A DNA stretch of 64,000 nucleotides. It comes from Prunella strophiata. Taxonomy: Eukaryota > Chordata > Aves > Passeriformes > Prunellidae. The stretch is from assembly GCA_036583965.1 (NCBI GenBank), contig JAZBQD010000014.1, forward strand, positions 4,310,191 to 4,374,190. The letters run 5' to 3'. The notes beneath the pieces were generated by a model. It did not search any database. It had not been told where the DNA came from and worked only from the letters and a program-made list of their open reading frames with translations. This document shows positions 26,828 through 38,900 of this stretch, one piece after another; positions within the stretch are counted from its first letter, which is position 1, and every line of letters begins with the position of its first letter. The position numbers and the translations under genes were made by a program.

Positions 26828-27088
26828 TTACTGGGTTGTTAATTCACTGAGTGGGCAACAGTAGTACCTGAAACAGATACATTTGGCACTCAGAGCCCCA
26901 TCTCCTTTCCTGGGGGCATGTGAGTGGAAGGTGGTGATGCCACAGGTCATATAACCCAGAGCATTGGTCCTCACTTCCTCCAGCAGAACCATTGTATTTT
27001 TTTGGACCACTGCACGGTCTTTAATTCCCAGAACCTTTACAGAGATAAATAGGAGCAATACTACAAGCCAGCAGAATTGATTTATCAT
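26828..27088 (-). other. 86-codon ORF with signal-peptide-like start (uncertain)
   Basis: The minus-strand frame starts MINQFCWLVVLLLFIS and has a hydrophobic stretch at about residues 5-20 followed by KDRAVVQK. The rest has five further cysteines, several clustered near the C-terminus (CICF, YYCC). I recognise no family. The start context is weak (T at -3) and no promoter or splice structure is evident. A chance frame is the leading explanation. Confidence 0.12.
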
Positions 27089-30000
27089 AGAAAGCTTGAT
27101 ATTTTGGATGGGGGTGTAAAAGGCCTATTCCTGTCCTAATTCTCTCCTAGTGCCTTTGTCCTGAAGAATAAGACAGAAAAGATTGAGCTGTCTACTGTAT
27201 TTCAAGAACTGCTCGTATCCCTTTGCTCTGTAAAACCAAATACTGCTGACAAAGGGGCTGGGATTTCATGGATGCTTTCAGCAGGTATTGCTCAATTCAC
27301 AGCCTGTGTTAGATTATGCTGGGGTCTATATCTGAGTTTAGGGCTCTGTTTTGCTAGCTGAAGAACAGAGTGAATCCCCAAAGTGAAAAGGATAAAGAAC
27401 AGCTCACAGTCCAAACAGGTGAACTGAAGCCCTGATTCCCTGAGAGCCAGCTGAAGAGTGGTTTGCAAATTTGTGTTAGTACCAACTATTTTCCTTTCCC
27501 TTTATATTTAAAAACTGCCTGAGGAAGAATTAGCTAGCCAAGAGAGACAAAAACCAAAGAGGGAGTACAAAAGCAAAGGGTGAAGGAGAAGCAGGAAGGA
27601 AGCAAGGTGGGGAGGCTGAGGAGCTCAGTGTACAGGTAATAAATGGTGTCCATCAGCAGGCTGTGAAAGGAAACTAGAATTGGATGGTTGCTGCAGTCCG
27701 GATAGTTCTTTGCTCAGATGCAGACCTCTCTGCTGAGAAAATCCTCTAGGCACACTCAGGCTGCTCTGCATCACACTGAAAAACTTCTGGAAGGGAAGGC
27801 CCACGCAGTGGGCCCTGATTGTCTGCAGGTTGCCATGGCATGGATGGCCATGTTTGGTGGAAGCCAGTGTATTTCTCAGGTAGGCAGAGCAGCAGGCTCT
27901 GCAGGAGCTGCAGCAGCCGTGGATGGCCTGAAGGTCAGGTCTGAAGCTTTCCACGGTGAACTGTTAACTGCAGAAGTAGCGACAGGGGCAGAGCATCACT
28001 TTCTAGCCCTAGAGAAAGGGCTCTTCTTGGGTGTCACCTTGTGATTGCTTAGGAAGGAGATACTGTCATGAGCATTTCTTTGTCACAAGCAGAAGACAGG
28101 TGCCATGTGTGAATCCTGCATGGAGGTGAAGGGGCAGAAAGCTCAACTCTGTCCAAAGGGAGGCAGCTGTGGTCATGCAGGCATGGTTGGTCACAGGATG
28201 CAGAAGTACAGGACGTGTTCCAAAGGTTGGGAAGATGTCCAAGTAAGGCCAAGTTCTCTCTTACAAATCAGCACTTAGCTGTGGTGAGGGCAGAAATAAG
28301 ATAAAGGATTCGCAAAACCAAGGGTGTCCTAGGACTAACCTCAATAAACAAAAAGGCATCCTTAGGAATGCCTTTATCTCCTGAGGTTGCAGAGAGTCAG
28401 TGGGACGGAGGAGGAAGGGTGTAAATAGACCCTCTTTGGTTTCATGCTTTCTTTACTCTCTCTATTCTTTGTTTTCTGATGATAAAGGAGCTTTATGTAG
28501 ATACTGTAGCAAAAGAATTGATGAGTCATGAGGTTTACAACTTCATTTCCTCCTGGCTCTTTTTATTTTTTCCTGATGATTGCATCTCCTTCCTTTCTGC
28601 CTCGCCCCTTGTGTGCTGCCGTGGCAGGATGTGCTGTGCCTTTAAGTAAGCTGTGCTGCTCTGTCAGAGGACTAATTCCTGAGCTTTGGCATGTGTCAAG
28701 GCATGCCCTAAGTTTTGTGGTGTAGTTTATGGAAAACTAAAATGCATTTTTCTAGGGAGATTTTTAACTCCTTTCTGCCACAGAGACACTTTACCATTCT
28801 CTTCTTTGGTTGCGAAGTGTACACCACTCAGCATCACTATAGGAAGTTCTGCTCTCTTCTCCAAAGGAGATAGGGAGATGAAGTGAATTAGTGGGCTGCT
28901 TTTTTCTTTTCTAATTAATTTTTTTATTTATTGAGTTGTTTTGTTTCATAGCAGAGCTCTGAAAGGTGAATAAAGCTGAGATGGCAAATTCTCATACTGT
29001 TTATATTTTCCCACTGGTACCGATACCACTGCAGTGCTCACCTGTCATTGCAGTAGCAGAGTGGTGTAGTCTAAAACATGCTGACCCATAGCAGCCACAG
29101 CTTTATTATGAATTTCATATATTGTGAATTTCTTAATGTTTCCCATTGAGAACATTACTTCTTGCTTCTTTTTCCCTCTCCTCATGATCAAAAAGAAACT
29201 TGTGAGTAGACAGTACAATTAAACTGTAAAAATTAATATTAGTAAATAAAATGTATGGTTCTTTCTTTTTCTTTCATTTTTTTTCAGCAAATCTCATTCT
29301 TTTGAAACCAAGCGTATGCTTGGGAATAACTGCCTGAATTTTTTTTTTTTCTAATGTTTTCTAGGCACAGCAATACAGTCTTTAAACCACAGGTTCCAGT
29401 AGGATTATTGCAGACATAACTAACATATCAGGAGGTAACTGTGGAGTAAACCTTGTGATTTTAAAAGCCGTGTTTGATACAAGGTCCTGGATCTGTATGT
29501 TAACATGGTTTTCTAGTAAAAGCATAAATCCTCTTCAACTTCCAGCCTGTATTTATCTACCTATATATTGTCTTAGGCCTTGGGATAGAAGTAAGTGCAG
29601 GTAAGCAGAAATTCCCCTCTATGGCTCTGGCACTGTGGTGGCTCTGGGACTTGCTGTGCAGTCACTCACAGGATGCGGGCCCCACAGATCAAAGAATTCT
29701 TTCTAGTAGAGACAGGCCTGTTTTTACAAGGAGAAACGTTGGAGGGGAAGAGAAGGAGCTAGGGCTGGCAGTGCCTTCCTCACTGAGATGGTTGTGTGGC
29801 TCTGATTGAACTGCTTAACCTTTGAGCTGCAGGTTTTGTGTGAGCTGAATAGCCGTATTAGTACCATGTACAGCATGCTGGGTTTAAATGAATTAACCTA
29901 CCAGTACTTCACAGTCTCAGCTCTGTGGTTGTGCTGAGTACAGCTGTTCTATTTAAGAAGCTTGTAGTGCTCCTTATTGAGCTTTTGGGAGGTCTCCTCC

Positions 30001-32399
30001 CAATGCCCAGGCCTCCCCTCCCTCCCAGGAAGTCCGACAGTGCTCTTGTCCCTCTCCATGGCCCGTGGCGAGCAGTCTGTGCTGCAGAGCTGCCCTGGAA
30101 GCAGTGCTGTATTGAGAGCTCTTCCCCAGGGGCTGCAGAAGCACAGCTCAGCTCAAGCCCTTCCCAGGAGTTCTGTCTCCTGCACTGCCCTCTGGCTGCC
30201 CAGGCCCCAGAAATCCCCAGCTACCTATTCCCTGCAGGATCCACTCGTTCCTCTGCTGGAACAGGAAACAGAGGTCCAGGATCTCCTGATGTCTCTGCCA
30301 CCTGCTTATGGGGTGGCCTGGGCAAGTCACACCCCCTCTCTCTTCACTCGTAATGCTGAAGTGCAGATTTTATCTTCTCTCTTCATACCCAAGAGCTGCT
30401 TAGGTCAGTTAATGAATGACATGAAGTCAAGCACGTCTGTGGACTCACAGCATGGTATAAATATGGAGAATTACTCTGCAATTATGGGTGGAGGTAGCCC
30501 TTGTTGAAAATTATTTATTTTATCGTACATCAACATTTGGTTGGGTGTAATCATAAAAAGGAGAAAGGAGTGTAGAGAGAGCCTGTCCCCTGTTAAAATT
30601 TTTTCAGGAGATTGAAATGCTGGCTCACCTGTGTTTTTGGTGCATGCATTGACTCTGAGTCTAGTACTGGTTACTGAGATTGATGGGGTAAAATTCTATA
30701 TAAATAGAATGACTTCTACAGGTGTAGTATTTCACCATACAGACAGAATCAAAGAGTTAAAAAAATCCAAGGATCTTATCCAGTAGAATAACATTTTGCA
30801 AAACCTATCCAATTCACAGCAAGTGAGAAGCAGAAAAGCAACTGAGCTAGGTGGAAAATGAAATTAGAGGGAATTATATTGCATATATTGCCCCTTGTTT
30901 ATCTAACTAGTTGTTTCACTTAACAGGGCAGACAAACATTTTATCTGAGCCCTCAGCAGAAGCTTAAGCTGAGTTGTGTTCCCCTGCTCTCCCCAGCCAT
31001 ATTGTCCACAGAAATGGAGTGCCCTTCATCCTATTTGGATAAAGCAGTGTTCTGCTGGAGCTGTGTTTGCTCCCTCATTTGTATGCTGTAGAAGACATTT
31101 CATCGCTTAAAATATGGATATATATAGTTGCATTTATTTTCCTTTTGCTTCCATATACATAAAAGATTGTTGTTTGTTTGAAGGATTTAAACATCTGGAA
31201 GAGACTGGAGATAGTAATGTCCCAGTTTAGATGTGGGGCTGCAGGTCCCTTCTAAAGTGAAATGTTATATGCCATCTACTGTGATGCTGGTTTGTATATT
31301 TGAGAATTTTGGTGTGGGAAGGGCAGTTAATACAATGCTAATTCAAGCAGTTCAAGTAGTTCTGCAGTTGGTTCCCATGGAGCTAACACCAAATACAAAT
31401 TTTGGAAGTAAATACTTATATGAAATAGTCCTATCTGACCTCAGTTGAATTGTAAGAGGAGTTGGTTTTTTACTAAAACATGTCAGTATATGATGCATAT
31501 GGGGCAGAGCTCTCTGCGAGAAATTGAGTTTTCCTGTAATGTAAGCTTTGTCATGTTATTTGGACACCAACAAATCTGGTTATAGCCTGGATCTAGACAA
31601 CAGGCTATCACAGATGAAAAGAGTAAGTAGAAAACAGGAAGGAAAACAAAAAAGGAAAGGATAGGTTCTTCTGTTGCAGCCCCTTTTCAGTGAGTGCAAG
31701 GTTACTCTGCAAGAAGCCTTTGTGGCTTTTACCAGACTGTTTGCAGGTCAATGCCGCAGCGACAGAAGAGCTGTTCTTATGTTCTGGCTCAGTCTGTTGC
31801 AAACTAGCCCAGAAAATTAGCCAGGCACTCCTGGATTTGAAGCAGAGCTGCAAGTGAGTGACAGTGAACTAAGCATGGGGTGGAGTCTTGTAGCATATCC
31901 TTCAGCTCCACTGCTGCAGTCAGAGGGAGATTTTTCCTTTGAAGATAAGACACATGGGGCTTTTGTAGAAACTTAGTATGCCCCAAGTTGTGCAGCTGTT
32001 ATCACAATTTAAAAATAAAACAAAGCCAATAAAAGGCAGTGAAAGGCAAAACATCTGGCTCTCCTGTGTGCCACCAAAAATTCCTCCAAATGCTAAACCC
32101 CAGACTGTCACTTTTCATTCCACAGTTATATTGCTTGCAAATCCTTTGTGTGAGGCTTTGAGCCAGAGCAGCCTCTGAGGGCGTGGATGTGGATGTATGA
32201 GTGAGAGTGTGAGTATTCAGTGTTGTAACGTGGTAGGGCACAGGCAGTTATGAAACTTCACAGTAAAGTCTCAGTGCGTCAGTGCTGGTTACTTAGGTTT
32301 GGTGTTTTGGTTTTCTTTTTTTCCTGTCCATTGCCCTCCAGTTTTGTTTCCATTTATGAGTGCAGGAAGAGGAGGGAGAGGTTGAGAAATGCTGCAAGA

Positions 32400-32421
32400 C
32401 CCCCCCCCCCCCCCCCCCCCC
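32400..32421. repeat. (C)22 homopolymer
   Basis: Twenty-two consecutive cytosines lie upstream of the ATG exon. On the minus strand this is a G-run able to form a quadruplex. It is a likely site of sequencing error and length polymorphism. Confidence 0.95.
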
Positions 32422-32637
32422 TCAGGCTGCTGGAGGAGCCAAGCTGTTCCCATGACAGGTGGAGCACTGCAGTGCTGAGTGAGATTCCTGGGACATGGTG
32501 CCTGGGGCCACGGGGAAGGGAAGCCTTCACGCTTGGGGCAGCTGTGGTTACAAGGGGCCCCTTCAATGTGCTGTAGCAGCAGCCAGAAGTTTGACTTAGT
32601 TTTTGAAAGGACTGGAGAAATTATTAACCACAATTGA

Positions 32638-32645
32638 TGACGTCA
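32638..32645. promoter_or_regulatory. PRR5: full CRE palindrome upstream of ATG exon
   Basis: TGACGTCA is an exact cAMP response element, bound by CREB/ATF family dimers. It lies 100 bases upstream of the splice acceptor of the ATG exon. That position would suit a proximal alternative promoter in which this exon is used as a first exon. No TATA box is evident. Confidence 0.4.
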
Positions 32646-32744
32646 GAGTTGATCTGATTAAAGGTTTGTTTTCTTGCTGGCAGAGGTGTGCTCCGTAGAG
32701 ACTGGTTCTCTCTTCTTTTTTTTTTAAGTTTCTTTTTTGAACAG

Positions 32745-32857
32745 CAAACGGAGGGAACTGCTCGCACTGCTGCTGCTGCCGCTGCTCCAGCTGCGTGTGT
32801 ATGTGTGTAAACAGGATGGTGTATCTGTAGCTGCCACACGCAGACACACATTTGACC
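32745..32857 (+). other. PRR5: 5' UTR part of PRR5 exon 2, with upstream ORFs
   Basis: A strong acceptor (long T-rich tract ending TTTTTTGAACAG) precedes 32745. The 113 bases to the start codon contain a CTG repeat-like run and two upstream ATGs in the frame of the main ORF, at 32801 and 32816. Both end at the TAG at 32828-32830, 27 bases before the PRR5 ATG. The second has A at -3 and G at +4, a strong initiation context, and encodes only MVYL. The in-frame TAG also fixes 32858 as the earliest possible start of the known PRR5 protein in this exon. Confidence 0.6.
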
Positions 32858-32988
32858 ATGAGGACTCTTCGCAGGTTGAAGTTCATGAGTTCGCCCAGCC
32901 TCAGTGATCTGGGCAAGAGAGAGCAGGCAGCCTTGGATGAGCGGGGGACCCAGCAGCGCCGGGCCTGCTCCAACGCTACCTGGAACAG
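32858..32988 (+). CDS. PRR5: PRR5 (Protor-1) coding exon A, residues 1-44
   Basis: This exon encodes the amino end of PRR5, the proline-rich protein 5 subunit of mTORC2, which binds Rictor and helps the complex act on AGC kinases such as SGK1. Translation starts at ATG 32858 in a good context (ACC before the ATG) and reads MRTLRRLKFMSSPSLSDLGK, then a charged segment ending TWN. An in-frame stop lies upstream. Met10 (32885) matches the start of a shorter mammalian isoform as I recall it, so a second start is plausible. The exon ends in the consensus donor CAG|gtaagg, splitting Ser44 (AG|T). The paralogue PRR5L has a clearly different N-terminus. In human PRR5 a Rictor-contact region is placed at about residues 10-95, beginning here. 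Confidence 0.95.
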
Positions 32989-35900
32989 GTAAGGTCGCAC
33001 GGCATGCTGGCTCCTGGCAGTCTCCCGTGTTCCTGCCGTGGGGTTGACGTGCGAGTGGCTGCTCCGTGGGCTGCAGCGTGGGCTGCCTGCCTCCTGCCTC
33101 GGCAGCCTCACGGGCTGTCTTGGTACTCGCACTGGAGCTCCCACTCACATCAACACAGGAGTGCCTTTTTTCCCCATGCTCTTAATCTTTCTGTGAAGGC
33201 TCATAACAAAGAGGCGTCCCTGCCTTCCCTTCAGCCTTTGTGACAGACAGCAACTTGTTTCATAGGGTGCAGCTACAAATATGTCTTTGTGTCTATCTAG
33301 ATATTCTCATTCAAAGTTTATTTGGCTTAGGTTATTTTGCTTAGGTTATTTTTTTTTTAATTACGTGTGCGCAGCTATTAAAATACATACTTTTTATCTG
33401 CATCTCTATGGCTGTTGCTGGTAGTTGATACAGTTATGACAAAGTCTGCTAAGTTTGCTCATGTTAGTACAAATAGATGTGTGCATGTGTGTATGTACAA
33501 ATGCAAGCATCTGCACTTTGGACAGGGAAAATAGGCCCTGATTGTTTACTTTATTGTATTTACAAGTTTTAATTCTATGACTGTTTTACAAAAAAACCTA
33601 TGCAAATATTATGTTGTGAGTGTATCAATTAGCTCAGCTATTCAGAAAGCATCTTAATGTCCATTTTGGTGACAATCTTAAAAGATGAATTTAAGTCTCT
33701 AAATCATTAGGAATTAAATTCTTAGGTCATTTTTGAAAATGAAATGTCACCTCCTGGATCACAGCTTGCAAAGTGTCGTCTGTAGTATTTTATAATTGTA
33801 TGGTGGTACAACTGTAGGAAGAAAAATACCAGTGAACTACAGACACATTTGCTAAAATTCTGAGAAAAATAAAATATATAAAGTATCATATCATCTGTCC
33901 TTCTCACCACTCGATTTGTGGTTTCATGTCTGTATTAAGAATTAGTTGTTGAATGCCCACAGCGCACTAAACTCTGAAAGTGTGCTGATCACAAAAGAGA
34001 CTGAGTTTTTTCTCAAATATCCTGCTGTTTGTATGACCCTGAGTTGTGCCTGATGTGCGGATGGATGGTGGTGGTAGTTCAAGGATAGACTGAGCCATCT
34101 TGAGTTGTGCCAGTTGGGACTTTATTTGGCCAGTAGCCCTAAGGGAAGCAGCAGGGAGTAAGAGACTCCTGGGAGGGGATCAAGGTGACAGAATAGAGTC
34201 CCCAGAGCCTTTTTGTGATGGTGTGCTGACAGCTTTTGTTGGCAGAGGTTAGTTTTTCCATGTAGGGGGGGGAGCTGTGGAGGCCAATGTGAATGGAGAG
34301 CAGGTCAGGCACCCGGCCTGCTGGAAAGCAGAGAGTTCCAGCCTTAGGGCTGCCGATATTCAAACTAGAGGATTTTCCTAGTTCAGATGAGTTTGTTAGC
34401 AAGCAAGAGTTTGTTACTTTTAATTTCGACAGGACAGGTGCAGCTCTGGCCAGAAGTGCTTGCCAGTCAATGAGCTGGACATCTGCACGTTTCATCCAAA
34501 CAATTACACAGCTGTCCCATTGCCTGTTCCTTGACTAGGTGTCCGTGAGTCATCCTGTCACTGCTTTGCATGAACTCAGACCTAACCGTGCTTTCCACTC
34601 CTGGCTTGGCTTTTGCCAGCATGTGGATTGCCAGGCTGTCCTTTTGATGGCATGCTCCCCTGAAATGCCTGAGAGCACTAGTGGGGTTGTCGTGCGGGCC
34701 AAGTGTGCATCGTGTGCCTGCATTAACAGCTGCCCAGAACTGTGGCAGGTATTGCAGATATGAGCAGGTTCACTGCATGGGCAAAGGGAAGGCCCTTGAT
34801 TTCTTATTTAGCAGGGCAAGCTTTCTTCTGAGTGAAAGAGTGAGGGTAATTCTTCTTTCAGGCTCAGAAAGGCTTGTATCATCTGTTGCTGTTAAGAAAT
34901 TCATATATTCTACAGGCTGTAAAACTGGGTCTTTATCCTGAGGAAGGTCAGGTCTTAAATGATACTGAATTGGATCGATTAAGAAATTATCTACTGTACC
35001 TTCTGCCTATAACCAGTGCATGCCCATATTGACATATATAGATAGCAGGGTCTAGTCTTGAGGGAGTCTGTGTTCATCTCTCTTGGGGGGACTAATGTTC
35101 CTGGACATCTAAAGTTTGACTCACCAGAAATCTAGTCGGGCTTTTTAAAATCTTAGGCTGTGGAATTTTTTTTATTTTTCTGCTGCAAAATTGAAACAAC
35201 CTAACGTAGGATACTTTGCATACTTTGGTTTACAGGAATATTTTTCCTTACAAATGAAATGGTTGCTTGTGTTGTTTCTTTCTGTGTAAGTATAAGAGCT
35301 TGCTGATCAAGGAAGTCAAGATACACCAGCAGAGCTCTTCCCTCTCACCAAGGCTGGCTGTTCTATATTTAAATGTCTGCTGTTTTCTTGCCTAATGTTA
35401 GCAGCTGTGCCTGGGTGTGGCATGTGTGTATCTGCTTTTCAAAGAAGCTTTGAATCAAGTTTGTGAGAACTGAAGTGGGGAGAGTTGAAGCGCAGCACGC
35501 AGCGGGTTCGGCCCCGCACAAACAGGCCGGTCCCATGCTGAAAGGCAGATCTTTGAGGCAGAGCAAGGAGCTGCCCCTGGCCATGGCACGGACTGAAAAT
35601 CTGAAGTGCTGCTAGTGGGGTCTTTTGCAGGACAGCAGCTCTGTCACTGCGGGCATTTTCGGAGGAGGGGGTGGATGCATGGCTGCCCTTCTGCACTTGT
35701 TCTGTGTGTGGCCACCAGTGATGTCCCCTCTGCCACCTCTGCCCCCTTCACACCAGTCTCAGCTCAGGCTAAATTCTCATACCTGAGAATTATTTCTGCA
35801 TTTAGACACCAGGGGAGGACAACCTGGAGGAGCTAAATTCAGCCTACTGGGGGAACGTAGCACTGTGGTAGCAAGGAAGGTCACTTCCTCCCCGAGGACT

Positions 35901-38900
35901 TCCCTTCACGTCTGAAGTGAAATGGCAGTGAAACTTCTCAGCACTGTAACATCAAAGGGAAATTGGTGCCAAGCTGCTGCCTGCTATTAGGCAAATGAGA
36001 CTTTATATCCTGGCTTTTTCAGAGCTTGCTTTCCCATGGACCCCAGATCTGTGCAGCAAAACACTGACGGTGCAGTTAACTAGCAACCAATGGCAACATA
36101 GAGGAACAATATACTTCATTGCAGCTCACAGAATTTGCACTGGATTAAAATAGTTTAGATTTTTTCACTAGCACTGTCTTCAGTTCTTTTTCTCCCCAAA
36201 CCCCCCCCCACCCCAGCCCCCATTTGTGCTTCAGGCAAAAAATGAGGGCTGAATGCTGACTAAACAATTGGACTGAGAAACCCAGGGGTTTTAAACTTGA
36301 GCTCACACACCAGGGAGCCCACTCAGGCCAAATAAAATCCATGGCAGGGTTTTCATTCTGACTGAGCTAGCACAGACTGCCTAATCAGGAGCTGATACTG
36401 TCTGAGTTGTGCTCTGGGAAAGCCTCTAGTCAAAGGCTCTTAGATACTTTTTGATATAAGAAAATATGGAAAATTCACAGAGACATGAAGGCATAGGAGA
36501 TAGCAAAGAAAAGGTGAAGAAAACAGGTACGTTGCTCGTGACATTAGTGAGATCAGCAGTAAATCCAAGGAGACATACCATGTCTGAAAGGATTTTATGG
36601 CCTGGGCTAATTTTTGCAGGGTTGTAGTAAGCACAACAACTTGATGTAAAATAACTTTTACAGCCATGAAAATCATACTTCATCTCCTAATTTAAGATTA
36701 GTGTTTTTTCAGATCACAGGAAGACTTTTCCAGTAGAGAAAATATTCCAGACCAGTATATTTTTCTCTTTCTTACGTTATTCAGTTTTTGTGTAGAAGTA
36801 TTTTAAAATATTTCTGCCTGTCTGAGGATCATCTTTTTTTTTTCCTGACCCTTTTTTTGAAGCCCTCTGTGGCATGTTTGGTGCTCTGTGTGCGTGGGGG
36901 GCAGACAGAATCTCACTGTGGGGTGGGAGGGAGAACAGGGCTGATGAAGGAGACTTCCCACTGGCCCAGCCACCACTGCTGTCCATGGAGCATTTTCCAG
37001 CCATGACTATGGTAACAGGAGGTGTTGGTGTTAGTAGGGAATTGCTGCTCCCCATAGCCCTCCAGAATAACTTACACTTCCTTGAATGCAGGAAAACAAT
37101 CTTTATCCTATAGTCCATAGAGATTAACTCTTAGTAACACCTCTGGGAAGTCCTCTTACCTGTCTGTCTCAATTTCTTGGTGTGTAAGAGCCGTGATTAT
37201 AGTTGGTGAGGTGAGTGAACCAATGCCTCCAAACTCTTTGAAGAGGGAGTTTTCCAGACCAGCTTATTTTCACTTGTATGACCAAGTGCTTAATTGCAGC
37301 CTATCCCTCTTTGCAGGTTGCCTTACTTTGGGTAGAAGTTCCAGGAACATAAGTGAACTAGTATCTGCAAGCTTATGTTGGAAGGGTCAAGGCCTCATGG
37401 AAAGCTAGTGGAGCTGCAGCTGGACTGAAGTTGTGCTGAAAATGGGCTCTTTGCAATTAAGCTAATTCAGAAAAATTATGTTTTACTCTGGAGCAAGGGT
37501 GTCTTCTAGAAGGTTTTGATGAAAGTGTATCAGGTTAATTATTGTTAATTAGCTGTTCATATAACTGTGCAGAGGAAATTTTGCCCTAAGTTAATCCCTT
37601 TTGAAAGTGGAAATGTTGTCTTTAACTGCCTGGTAGTCAGAGGGTCTGATTATTCACACAGCATTGTTTTTTTCTTCTGGACTTCACCTGGAGCTCTGGG
37701 AAGGGCAGAATTTGCAAACATTACGTAAAAATCATGGTGATATTTTCACCTGTGCTGTTTGCACACAAAGGCAGTGGCTGCTTCAGAGAACTAAAATTAT
37801 CTGTGTGATGTTTATGGAATATCGACCTTGCCCAGTCCTTCTGCTTTGCCAGGAAGTGCCGAGCTGGGAGGGCCATGGCCATGGTTGAAATACACAGAAG
37901 AGCAGGATTTAAAAGACTTGCAAGCTCAGCTTTGGAGTTGTTCCTCATCTCTGTGGCCAAACTGATTCTGACCTGGCGGAAAACTCTTTTAATCACAGTA
38001 GTTTTTCCTTCTTAACTTCCAGATGCTAGTGAAAGAACAGTTATGGGTGGTACTGGAGGGAGCCAGCCTCCCACCTCAGTGGTGTCTGGATGGACAAATA
38101 GCAACTGAAGGGAAATGTATGTTTTGGTGGTATTGAGCTCTGTAGGCAGTAGCCTATAATAGATTGATAGTATGCAAAAATCAGAATAATCCACCTCACC
38201 CTGTCCACCTTGACCCTGCTGGGCTGGTTGGGGGTGCCATCAGCAATCATCCAGCTCTGTGCTCCAGGGATTTACACCTTCCAGTTCCCTTCATGGGGAA
38301 GCTAATGGTGGGGAAAGTCTGTGCTGTGTGTGCTGGAGCTGCCATTCCCCATGTTTTGGTCAGCTGGAGCCATCTTGTCCTTTGGAGGTTCAGTCAAACG
38401 TGGAATGAGTTGTCTTTTGAAAGAGATTAAGTGTCTTAAGCTGCTGGGTTGATTTTTGTGGCTGTGAGTGCTGCCTTGGTTGTTGATAGTTGTCTTTGGC
38501 AATCTGTGGCTACTGTGGGATAGATAAGTACAATACATTGCTGGAGCCATCTGACATTTTGTCATCATTCTAAAGGCAACCCCCCAAAAAACCTGTGCTC
38601 TTCAGTTTTCACATCCTGAGTTCCCCTTCTCCAGCGAGCCTGCTCTGTGGAGTTTTTTGGGTTCTATTGGACTCTTTTTTTGTTTCCTGCAATACTGTGT
38701 TCCTGTGCACACACTTACACACAAAGCAAATACAGAGAAGGTGTTCACAGAAATATTAGTGCGTGAGGGCACCCATTATTAACTCTCATGTTGTAAAAGA
38801 GTTAGAGAAGGGAGTTCACAAGGCATTTTCAGTTCAGGTTAACGATTGCAATATAAGTTTAATTACGTACATCACTGACTTAATCCTCAATGAAAGCTGG

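Larger units (their letters stand above)
1173..32744 (+). other. PRR5: PRR5 intron 1 (inferred), about 31.6 kb
   Basis: This interval separates the candidate CpG-island exon from the ATG-containing exon. I see no recognisable protein-coding exon, tRNA or rRNA gene. The only clear interspersed repeat is a CR1 fragment at 22772-22910. The longest chance frames are 200 codons (16438-17040, +), 176 codons (29977-30507, +) and 175 codons (25844-26371, -); none resembles a known family. Microsatellites and several palindromic transcription-factor-like sites are listed separately. A long first intron with few repeats is a typical place for tissue enhancers. Confidence 0.55.

Noticed and set aside
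32596..33148. 182- and 174-codon minus-strand ORFs overlapping the ATG exon
   Set aside because: They are antisense shadows of PRR5 coding exon A and its GC-rich surroundings.
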